Below are positions 31,282-37,586 of a stretch of DNA of 37,586 nt, piece after piece. The stretch is from Arthrobacter sp. (GTDB lineage: Bacteria; Actinomycetota; Actinomycetes; Actinomycetales; Micrococcaceae). Numbering within the stretch: position 1 is the first letter of the stretch; each line of letters starts with the position of its first letter. The notes under the pieces are model-generated. The model was not told where the DNA came from. It made no database searches and worked only from the letters and a program-made list of their open reading frames with translations. The stretch covers positions 5,611 through 43,196 of the forward strand of contig NZ_JAPSHJ010000011.1 of the NCBI RefSeq assembly GCF_031179985.1. Reading direction: 5' to 3'. The position numbers were made by a program, and so were the translations under genes.

Positions 31282-32193
31282 TTGCCACAGTTAGCCCGTC
31301 GCCTGTTTGTGTTGCCCCCGGAACTTGAGGGGGCAGCACGCAGCTGGCTCGAACATGGCGAGCGGACACCACGTGCTCCGCGCCTCGCCTCATCTGTCGT
31401 TCTGCTTAGGGACTCACCCACGGGGCTGGAGACCTGGCTGGGCTACCGCCCGGGGTCTTCCCCTCTGGGAGTGCTCGCCTTCCCCGGCGGATCCCTTGAT
31501 GCCCCCGACGACGACCCCCTCGGCTGGCTTGGCCCCTCACCACAGCATTGGGCCGAGCAGATGGGAACGGACGACGTCGGACTCGCCCGCCGCCACATCG
31601 TGGGAGCCATCCGCGAACTTTTCGAGGAAACCGGCGTGCTGTTGGCCGGCCCCGACCTTTCCAGCACCGTTGAGGCAACGTCCACTCCGGAATGGATGCG
31701 GGCGCGTGAAGCTGTTGCGAACCAGGAAAAGTCGTTCACGGATGTCCTTGCCAAGCGGGGGCTGTCCCTTCGCACGGACCTGCTGAAGCCCCTGGTGAAT
31801 TGGCTCAGCCCGGATTTTGCCCACCACCGCTTCAACACGCGCTACTTTGCCGCGACTCTCCCGGTCAACCAGCAGCCAACGCTCCTGGAGAGCAAGGGCG
31901 TGTGGGGCCGTTGGGTCTGTGCCAAGCGTGTCATTGAAGAGCGCGAGACATCGGCCCTCGGCGATGAAGTAGGCCAGGAAAACACGGTGGGCCTCACGCT
32001 CGGCCAGCTCCTGGTGCCGGGGTCGGAAATCATGCTCGAGAAAATGGCGGCGGCCAATGGCTGCATCGCCTACCTGAGCTACAAGCGCAAACCGCACGTG
32101 TACCAGCCGAAGCTCGTGGAAGAGGACAGCAAGCTGATGCTCGAAGTCGAGGCCGCAAAGACGGTAGCCGGAGAACCCCAGCGCGAGCGGTAA
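31282..32193 (+). CDS. NUDIX hydrolase (NUDT19-like)
   Basis: 303 residues from TTG 31282. LASSVVLLRDSPTGLETWLG opens the fold. The Nudix box is split: LAFPGGSLDAPDDDP is separated by about 30 residues from the catalytic helix AIRELFEETGVLL, which carries the metal-binding Glu residues. Such an insertion is typical of NUDT19/NUDT7-like and RNA- or CoA-related actinobacterial members. It hydrolyses nucleoside diphosphates linked to another group, possibly CoA derivatives. A rare TTG start, no strong ribosome site (AAGG 11 nt away) and tight spacing after ridA suggest low expression through translational coupling. The C-terminal 40 residues are basic and then acidic and look non-catalytic. Confidence 0.85.
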   Translation: MPQLARRLFVLPPELEGAARSWLEHGERTPRAPRLASSVVLLRDSPTGLETWLGYRPGSSPLGVLAFPGGSLDAPDDDPLGWLGPSPQHWAEQMGTDDVGLARRHIVGAIRELFEETGVLLAGPDLSSTVEATSTPEWMRAREAVANQEKSFTDVLAKRGLSLRTDLLKPLVNWLSPDFAHHRFNTRYFAATLPVNQQPTLLESKGVWGRWVCAKRVIEERETSALGDEVGQENTVGLTLGQLLVPGSEIMLEKMAAANGCIAYLSYKRKPHVYQPKLVEEDSKLMLEVEAAKTVAGEPQRER

Positions 32194-32350
32194 GTCTTTG
32201 GCTTGCGGCGGCCGCCAGCCCTTCGTCGTCGCTTAGACACGACGCATAGGGGCGCCTGCGGTCGCGGGCGACCTCCGGAGCCCGATGCGCCGCGATGCGC
32301 TCCTACACGAAGGACCGTCGCCCGCCTTGTGGGTGCCTCCCTGCTGCCCG

Positions 32351-32406
32351 CTGAGGACACAGAAACGGCCTAAGGACACTCATATTCGGGTGTCCTCAGG
32401 CCGTTT
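32351..32406. terminator. Bidirectional terminator with an alternative pairing
   Basis: AAACGGCCTAAGGACAC (32363-32379) pairs with GTGTCCTCAGGCCGTTT (32390-32406), a 17-bp stem with one mismatch and A/T runs at both ends. It fits the convergent NUDIX and Crp genes. CTGAGGACAC (32351-32360) is an exact alternative partner for GTGTCCTCAG (32390-32399). Confidence 0.8.
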
Positions 32407-32453
32407 GCGCGTCCTAGGAGAATGCGCGCGTCCTCGGGCCGGAACAACTTTGT

Positions 32454-33131
32454 TTAGCGGGAGCGTTGGCGGAGGCGCTGCATGTCCAGGATTACGACGG
32501 CGCGCGCCTCCAGTCGCAGCCAGCCGCGCTGCACGAATTCGGCCAGGGCCTTGTTCACAGTTTCGCGGGATGCGCCAACGAGCTGGGCGAGTTCTTCCTG
32601 TGTGAGCTCGTGGGCCACCAGCACGCCGTCGGTTGCCGGACGGCCGAAGCGGTCGGCGAGATCCAGGAGAGCCTTGGCTACGCGGCCGGGGACATCCGAG
32701 AAGACGAGGTCCGAGAGGGAATCGTTGGTACGACGAAGCCTGCGGGCAAGGGCCTGGAGCAGCTGGGCTGAAACCTCAGGACGGGTGCGGAGGAGGGCGT
32801 TAAGGCTCTCGTTCCTCAGGCCTGCCAACCGTGTTTCAGAGACAGCCGTTGCCGTTGCTGTGCGGGGGCTCGGGTCAAACAGTGCCATTTCGCCGAAGAG
32901 CTCGCCCGGGCCAAGGATGGCCAGCAGGGACTCCCGGCCGTCGGGGGAGGTGCGGCCAAGCTTTACCTTGCCGGAGACGATGAAGTACAGCTGGTCACCC
33001 TGGTCGCCTTCGCGGAAGACGGACGCTCCGCGTGACAGGTCCACCTCGGTGAGTTCGTCCGTCAGCAGACGGAAAGCTTCGTCGTCGAGCGTGGCGAAAA
33101 GGGGTGCGCGGCGCAATACCTCGATGTCCAT
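32454..33131 (-). CDS. Crp/Fnr-family regulator (GlxR-like)
   Basis: 225 residues from ATG 33131, with AGGAG upstream. Residues 1-140 form a cyclic-nucleotide-binding domain; GELFGEMALFDPSPRTATAT is the phosphate-binding cassette with its Arg and Thr. A long helix (SAQLLQALARRLRRTNDSLS) joins to a winged HTH with HELTQEELAQLVGASRETVN. Sequence and position beside the MarP gene match the actinobacterial global regulator Crp/GlxR, which binds cAMP and TGTGA-N6-TCACA sites. One weak half-site-like sequence (TGTGACGTACTTGGCA, 33198-33213) lies upstream and might serve autoregulation. Full length, no iron-sulfur cysteines, so not Fnr. Confidence 0.92.
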   Translation of the reverse strand: MDIEVLRRAPLFATLDDEAFRLLTDELTEVDLSRGASVFREGDQGDQLYFIVSGKVKLGRTSPDGRESLLAILGPGELFGEMALFDPSPRTATATAVSETRLAGLRNESLNALLRTRPEVSAQLLQALARRLRRTNDSLSDLVFSDVPGRVAKALLDLADRFGRPATDGVLVAHELTQEELAQLVGASRETVNKALAEFVQRGWLRLEARAVVILDMQRLRQRSR

Positions 33132-33369
33132 GAAATCTCCTGAGTAAAAGTGTCGGCTGTGGGCGCTTTTGCCATTGTTCCAGAATTTTGGCGGTTCTGT
33201 GACGTACTTGGCATGGGAAACGCCCGGAATGGCGCTCAGGAGAGCTCCGCAACGGCCCGGACTGGCGGCTAGTGAGTCCCCGGTAGCAGCCCCCGGCGTC
33301 ACCCCATTGAGGGCAAACTGTCAGACTTCGCCAGTAGAATCGGATCCTAACTGTATGTAAGGAGCCTTG

Positions 33370-34554
33370 GTGTTCGGCTTGACCGTTTTGGACCTGGCGC
33401 TGATTCTGACGCTCTTGTCCTATCTGATCTATGGCCTGCGCAACGGCTTTCTGGTAACCCTCGGCGGCATTGCCGGATTCGCGGTCGGGGCAGTTGCGGC
33501 CTTCGTTTCCATACCGCTCGTCACCGATTTCGTTGAGGACACCGGTTGGAGGCTCACCGCGGTCATTGGCAGCGCGGTCGTCCTTATGGTGATGGGGCAT
33601 GCGCTGGGGACGGCGATCGGCCGGAGAGTCCGCAGTGCCGTGCGAATCCAGCCTTTGCGGGCTGTCGATCGTGGGATAGGCGGGGCGGTCAACGTTGTGG
33701 TGGCGGCCCTCGTGATGTCGATGCTCGCCTTCAGCATCAGTGCGCTGGGTGTCCCGTTTGTCTCGCAGCAACTGGCCGAGTCCAGGGTGATCAGGTTCAT
33801 AGACGGGTTGACGCCAACCCCGGTCAAGGCCACTATGGCGCAGCTGCGTTCAACGGTCATCGGCAATGGCATCCCCACCCTGATTGAGGGCTTCGGGCAA
33901 GGCCAACCGGTCCAGGTTCCGAATGCCAGCACCGACACTCCGGGACTGAACCGCGCGGCCCGGTCGGTCCTGAAAATTGCGGGAACCGCGTACCAATGCG
34001 GGCAGAACCAGACCGGCACCGGCTTTGTGGTTTCACCTGACAGGGTGGTGACGAATGCCCATGTCGTGGCGGGCGTGTCGCAGCCTGTTGTAGAGCTGCC
34101 CGACGGCGGGGCGTATCCCGGGCGTGTGGTGTACTTCGACGGCCAGCGTGACCTTGCCGTCCTCGCCGTCGAAGGACTGCCTTCGACGCCTCTGGCCCTG
34201 AGCCCCGACCTTCCCAGCGGCAGCCCTGCGGCGTTTGCCGGCTACCCCCATGGCGGCCCTTTCCAGTCCAAGCCGGCCACTGTCCAGGACATTGCCACCG
34301 TTCTGGTCCCTGACATCTACGGCAATAATCCAACTCCCGACGACGTCTACCGGCTGGCCGGGGACGTCCAACCTGGCAATTCAGGCGGTCCGCTCCTGAC
34401 TGTTGACGGGCTGGTGGCTGGAGTAATCTTCGCCAAGGCAACGTCGGACGCGGCATTGGGCTTCGCCATTCCGATGGATGACCTCAACCCGGTGGCTGCC
34501 CGGGCCCCTTCGCTCACCGATGCCGTCTCCCCGGGGCAGTGCATCCAGAAGTAA
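33370..34554 (+). CDS. marP: MarP-like membrane serine protease (CvpA-trypsin fusion)
   Basis: 394 residues. The GTG at 33370 is 5 nt from AAGGAG; TTG 33367 is too close. Four membrane helices of the CvpA/colicin V type (1-130) are followed by a linker and a trypsin-fold protease outside the membrane. The catalytic triad is visible: His231 in VTNAHVVAG, Asp261 in QRDLAVLAV and Ser338 in PGNSGGPLL. Cys210 and the C-terminal Cys391 could form the redox-controlled disulfide known from M. tuberculosis MarP (Rv3671c), which supports survival in acid and cleaves the peptidoglycan hydrolase RipA. The spacing of all elements matches that ortholog. The gene diverges from crp with a 238-bp gap. No target protease substrate is encoded nearby. 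Confidence 0.9.
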   Translation: MFGLTVLDLALILTLLSYLIYGLRNGFLVTLGGIAGFAVGAVAAFVSIPLVTDFVEDTGWRLTAVIGSAVVLMVMGHALGTAIGRRVRSAVRIQPLRAVDRGIGGAVNVVVAALVMSMLAFSISALGVPFVSQQLAESRVIRFIDGLTPTPVKATMAQLRSTVIGNGIPTLIEGFGQGQPVQVPNASTDTPGLNRAARSVLKIAGTAYQCGQNQTGTGFVVSPDRVVTNAHVVAGVSQPVVELPDGGAYPGRVVYFDGQRDLAVLAVEGLPSTPLALSPDLPSGSPAAFAGYPHGGPFQSKPATVQDIATVLVPDIYGNNPTPDDVYRLAGDVQPGNSGGPLLTVDGLVAGVIFAKATSDAALGFAIPMDDLNPVAARAPSLTDAVSPGQCIQK

Positions 34555-34570
34555 CGCCCTCAGGAGTGAG

Positions 34571-35596
34571 CTAGAGCCACTCGAGACTTTGGCCGTGCGG
34601 ACCGGCGATGGCAACCGGCTTACTGTTGTGCGAGATCAGGAAACGCCCTTTTAGCCGGGCCTCGTCAATGTTTGGCACCACGCTTGATCCGTCCTCCTGC
34701 TCAATGACGGTGTTGCCCTCGTTGGACAACCAATGACTGCCACGAGCGGTGAGGTTTGCCATGATGGCCTGGAACTCCGCGCGGTCCCTGCTGCTCAAAT
34801 AGCCCATGACGGCGCTGTGGAAAACTACCAGCGCAGCATTCCCCGGAGCCTGGTGAACAAGGTTCTGCAGTTGCTCATTCAGATGCCCCGCCAGCAGCAG
34901 CGGAGGCTCCCGCTGGGCAATGGCAATGGCCTGGTGCAGGCGCTCACGACGGAATTCCTGCTCAGGCCAGACGAGGGCCTCAAGCCAGGCAACGTCGTCG
35001 GGATTGCGGACGTCCAAAGGGTTCAGGTCAATCCCGGCCCGCCACACCACAGGGGGCAGTTGCGGGGGCAGGGGGACCGTCCCCTCAGTGGCGCACCGCA
35101 GGAGCGGGGTGTCTGCAGGGCTGACTCCCACTGCGGGCGGCGAAAGACGCGTGACTTGCTTCCCGTCGTCGAACTCGTAGCTGTACTTGTCCGGAAACAG
35201 CGCCAGCCCGGCAGAGGCCCCCACCTCGATCAGGGCAAGCGGGCGGTCCTCCTGGCTTGCGATCAGGCCCAGCGACGGCAGCAGCGTGGCGCAACGACCC
35301 GCCTCATTGGTCTGGGTCGCGCGGGAGAGCACCGTCCGTGCCACTTCCGACCAGTGGGAGTCCAGGAACTTCCGGAACTGCGGGTAGGGACTCACCTCCG
35401 CGCCGAGGAAGCGCGCAGCGGCAAAAAGCAGCAGTGGCTGACGCTTCGTGTGGGGCAGCTCATCGATGCGCTGGATCAGTTCCGGATCCTGCGCGACGCC
35501 GAGGGCCCACTCCGCGTAGCAGTCCGAGGAGCCCGGGGCATCAACAGTCCCAAAGGTCCTGTACCAGTCAGCAGTTGCAGAGCCGCCGGAAGCCAT
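34571..35596 (-). CDS. DUF2332 family protein
   Basis: 341 residues: DWYRTFGTVDAPGSSDCYAE near the start, SHWSEVARTVLSRATQTNEA, then CATLLPSLGLIASQEDRPLA and LIEVGASAGLALFPDKYSYE. The last segment resembles the cofactor loop of Rossmann-fold methyltransferases (E-V-G-A-S-A-G). VVFHSAVMGYLSSRDRAEF and GSHWLSNEG follow. This is the DUF2332 family, common in actinobacteria and uncharacterised. A SAM-binding role is only suggested by the glycine loop. Transcribed from ATG 35596, 3 bp after aroQ on the same strand, so probably cotranscribed. It converges with the marP-like gene at its 3' end (17-bp gap). Confidence 0.85.
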   Translation of the reverse strand: MASGGSATADWYRTFGTVDAPGSSDCYAEWALGVAQDPELIQRIDELPHTKRQPLLLFAAARFLGAEVSPYPQFRKFLDSHWSEVARTVLSRATQTNEAGRCATLLPSLGLIASQEDRPLALIEVGASAGLALFPDKYSYEFDDGKQVTRLSPPAVGVSPADTPLLRCATEGTVPLPPQLPPVVWRAGIDLNPLDVRNPDDVAWLEALVWPEQEFRRERLHQAIAIAQREPPLLLAGHLNEQLQNLVHQAPGNAALVVFHSAVMGYLSSRDRAEFQAIMANLTARGSHWLSNEGNTVIEQEDGSSVVPNIDEARLKGRFLISHNSKPVAIAGPHGQSLEWL

Positions 35597-35599
35597 GAG

Positions 35600-36076
35600 T
35601 CAGGCGTTTTCTGAACCCAGCGTGGCCAAGTATTCGACCGCGAACCGGTAGCCCATGATGCCGGCACCGGCGATCACCGCTTTACTGACGTCCGAGAGGT
35701 AGGAGTGGTGCCTGAACGCTTCCCGCGCATGGACGTTGGTGATGTGAACCTCTACGGTGGGCAGCTGCACAGCGGATATTGCATCCCGGATGGCCACCGA
35801 GGTATGCGTGTACGCCCCGGCATTCAGCACGATCCCCAACGCCTTGCCCCGGGCAGCATGAATGGCGTCCACCAGCGCGCCTTCGTGGTTGGACTGGAAG
35901 CATTCCACGTCCAGGCCATGGGCGGCAGCGGTGTCTTTGGCCAGCTGCTCGACGTCGGCAAGGGTGGCAGTCCCGTACTTTTCAGGTTCCCGGGTGCCGA
36001 GCAGGTTCAGGTTCGGTCCATTGAGGACAAGGATGGTTCCATGGCTGCGTCCGGTAGCTGGCTGGGCGTCGTTCAT
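35600..36076 (-). CDS. aroQ: Type II 3-dehydroquinate dehydratase
   Basis: 158 residues. [18 protein letters not shown] (18-35) contains the mobile lid with the catalytic Arg and Tyr34. [38 protein letters not shown] (active-site Asn and Thr/Ser), [20 protein letters not shown] (His) and [17 protein letters not shown] complete all conserved motifs. It converts 3-dehydroquinate to 3-dehydroshikimate in aromatic amino-acid synthesis, as a cytoplasmic dodecamer. Full length with a short N-terminal extension (about 13 residues). Other shikimate genes are absent here. It leads an apparent two-gene unit with the DUF2332 gene. Confidence 0.95.
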   Translation of the reverse strand: MNDAQPATGRSHGTILVLNGPNLNLLGTREPEKYGTATLADVEQLAKDTAAAHGLDVECFQSNHEGALVDAIHAARGKALGIVLNAGAYTHTSVAIRDAISAVQLPTVEVHITNVHAREAFRHHSYLSDVSKAVIAGAGIMGYRFAVEYLATLGSENA

Positions 36077-36126
36077 GCCCCCAACTCTAGGGGATGTTGG
36101 TTCCCGGCTCCGGTGCTGACGGCAGG

Positions 36127-36399
36127 ATGAAGATTTTTTCGTTGGCGTTTCATGGGAGCTTCATGGCTCAGGCAGCGGGCGTCCCGGTGCTGGCCTTTGC
36201 CGGCTCAATCGGTAAGGATGCCCACGAAGTTCATGCCGCCGGCATCGACGCAATTTCCGGAATTATCCCTATTCCTATGAACATGGACCGGGCAGTGGCA
36301 GAAGGCGCCATGCTCCTTAGGGAAGCTGCTGAACGGACATTCCGCGTGCTCCTGCTCGGTTCGGCAATCTCCTCCCGCCTCGGCCGCCTCGCAGCCTGA
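36127..36399 (+). pseudogene. Glycerate kinase remnant (C-terminal part only)
   Basis: About 90 codons. AGVPVLAFAGSIGKDAHEVH, AAGIDAISGIIPIPMNMDRA and AMLLREAAERTFRVLL match the last 70 residues of GckA/GlxK-type glycerate kinases, which are about 370 residues long. The first 25 codons read as unrelated residues. Nothing of the kinase active-site region occurs upstream, where aroQ begins on the other strand. The gene has therefore lost its first three quarters. An ATG at 36127 follows AGG, so a short product cannot be excluded, but it would not be a kinase. Confidence 0.75.
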
Positions 36400-36523
36400 A
36401 GAGGCCCAACAGGGGACTATGGCTACTCGTGGCGGGGTTGCCTACACTGGAAAAACCATCGTGCGGAGTAACCCGTTCGTACCCAGAAAAGCCCCGCACC
36501 GAAGAGCCCGAAGCGGGAGAATC

Positions 36524-37492
36524 ATGCATACAAAAGCCAGGAAATCCACGTCATTCCGCAGTGCCGCCGCAATGATTGCCGCGGTGGCGGCTCTGTTGCT
36601 CACCGCACCCGCAACGTTGGCAGCACCCCAGGCCTCGAAAGGGGGGAGTGTCATCGACCTCCCCGAAGCCTCCGGTGCCGAAGGAATCGCTGCCGGTAAG
36701 GGGACCACGTTCTTTGCCGGCGATCTGGTGACAGGTGACATTTACCGCGGAGACATCCGAACCGGAACGGCCGAAGAGTTCATCACGGCCCCAGCAGGCC
36801 GGGCCGCAGCCGGCATGAAAGTGGATGTGAAGAATGACCTCCTCTTCGTGGCCGGAGGCGGCACCGGCCAGGCCTACGTCTACGACCTCCGAACCGGCGA
36901 TACCGTTGCCACCTATCAGCTTGTACCGGCCGGCACAGGCTTCATCAACGACGTCACCCTTACCCACGATGGGGCATGGTTCACCAATTCGGCAGAGGGA
37001 TCTTTGTACTTCGTTCCCGTCAGCAACAAAGGGGTCCTGGGAACCCAAGAAGTCCTCCCCTTGAGCGGCCCCGCCGCCAATAACACCTTCGGATTCAACC
37101 TCAACGGAATCACCTCCGTCCGCGGAGGCCAGACCCTGATTGTGGCCCACTCGGGCCTGGGCACCCTGTTCACCGTTGACCCTGAAGCCGGGGGCAGTGC
37201 ACCGATCATGGTCGCCGACCCAACAGGAAACCCGGTCGTGCTGACCAACGTTGACGGCATCATCGCTCAGGGCAACACCATCTGGGCCGTTCAGAACTTC
37301 CTGAATCAGGTCAGCCGCATCCAGCTCGACGCTACATTGTCCTCCGGTGTTGTTGAGGAAGTCATCACCAGCCCGCACTTTGTGATCCCGACGACGGCGG
37401 CCCTGTTTGGCGGGACGCTCGCCTTGCCGAACGCAAAATTCACGATGGGCGCCACCGAGTTTGAAGTGGTCCTCGTTGATGCCCGGAGCTGA
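36524..37492 (+). CDS. Secreted ScyD/ScyE-like beta-propeller protein
   Basis: 322 residues from ATG 36524, with GGGAG upstream. Residues 1-33 are a Sec signal peptide (basic start, AAAMIAAVAALLLTAPATLA, cut near A-L-A). The mature protein has repeating blade-like segments: GAEGIAAGKGTTFFAGDLVT, DLLFVAGGGTGQAYVYDLRT, INDVTLTHDGAWFTNSAEGS, LNGITSVRGGQTLIVAHSGL and NVDGIIAQGNTIWAVQNFLN. These fit an SMP-30/NHL-type six-bladed propeller of the ScyD/ScyE family. It is probably an extracellular binding protein or lactonase; no catalytic residues could be assigned. It is monocistronic and the last gene before the contig end. Confidence 0.85.
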   Translation: MHTKARKSTSFRSAAAMIAAVAALLLTAPATLAAPQASKGGSVIDLPEASGAEGIAAGKGTTFFAGDLVTGDIYRGDIRTGTAEEFITAPAGRAAAGMKVDVKNDLLFVAGGGTGQAYVYDLRTGDTVATYQLVPAGTGFINDVTLTHDGAWFTNSAEGSLYFVPVSNKGVLGTQEVLPLSGPAANNTFGFNLNGITSVRGGQTLIVAHSGLGTLFTVDPEAGGSAPIMVADPTGNPVVLTNVDGIIAQGNTIWAVQNFLNQVSRIQLDATLSSGVVEEVITSPHFVIPTTAALFGGTLALPNAKFTMGATEFEVVLVDARS

Positions 37493-37542
37493 CGGAGCCT
37501 GTTGAAACCACGCCTTGAGGCTGTCTGACAGCAAATGAGCCG

Positions 37543-37586
37543 TGGGGGGGCGGGGGGGGCGGGCGCGGGGGGGGGGGGAGGTGGGG
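37543..37586. other. G-only tract at the sequence end, likely artefact
   Basis: The last 44 bases are almost all G with a few C, A and T. This is typical of two-colour sequencing read-through (dark cycles called as G) and is not credible genomic sequence. Just before it, CCACG (37508-37512) and CGTGG (37541-37545) could close a terminator-like hairpin. Confidence 0.75.

Noticed and set aside
33198..33213. Crp/GlxR binding site upstream of crp
   Set aside because: Only the left half (TGTGA) fits; the right half matches at 3 of 5 positions, so it is too weak to list as a feature.

Overview
The window looks like chromosome of a high-GC soil actinobacterium, most likely an Arthrobacter-type member of the Micrococcaceae. 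The grounds are strongly G/C-ending codons, frequent GTG/TTG starts, several genes whose -10 box sits where a leaderless transcript would begin, an actinobacterial Crp (GlxR-like) regulator beside a MarP-type protease, a PadR-type VanR next to vanAB, and an actinobacterial sterol-carrier-like protein. The genus is an inference from gene content; no rRNA is present. The right end runs into a G-only tract that looks like a sequencing or assembly artefact.

Layout. 1-2.5 kb: a LysR regulator (cut by the window edge), divergent from a DMT-family exporter, a GNAT acetyltransferase and a NIPSNAP protein. 2.5-5.2 kb: a patchy, partly decayed stretch with a frameshifted small membrane-protein gene, a truncated helix-turn-helix gene, two GNAT acetyltransferases and short coding remnants. 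5.2-7.5 kb: a MerR regulator divergent from an MFS exporter and an NAD(P)H:FMN-type reductase, with a textbook MerR operator in a 19-bp promoter spacer. 8.1-14.0 kb: aldo/keto reductase, MocA-like nucleotidyltransferase, sterol-carrier-like protein, a small membrane protein, type II asparaginase and a membrane-anchored sulfite-oxidase-fold molybdoenzyme. 14.0-16.3 kb: sparse, with small secreted or hypothetical proteins and two frameshifted small genes.

16.2-19.2 kb is a vanillate O-demethylase locus: VanB reductase and VanA Rieske oxygenase, divergent from a PadR-family VanR, with two operator-like inverted repeats between them. purD and purC follow (19.3-21.5 kb).

21.6-23.2 kb holds the most interesting unit. 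A 426-residue helix-turn-helix/TPR-type regulator is divergent from a 69-codon gene for a secreted peptide carrying three copies of IGNWPDPM. The copies differ in DNA only at synonymous codon positions. The arrangement (cytoplasmic HTH-TPR receptor plus small exported precursor with repeated peptide) matches the RRNPP peptide-signalling design known from Firmicutes, here in an actinobacterium. A palindrome overlaps the candidate promoter of the peptide gene.

23.4-37.5 kb is mainly ordinary chromosome: tRNA-Pro(CGG), a heterodimeric ABC exporter with one degenerate ATP site, a metallophosphoesterase and class A PBP pair, DUF4177-like/RidA/NUDIX genes, a Crp-family regulator, the MarP-type protease, a DUF2332 protein, type II dehydroquinase AroQ, a glycerate-kinase C-terminal remnant, and a secreted beta-propeller-like protein.
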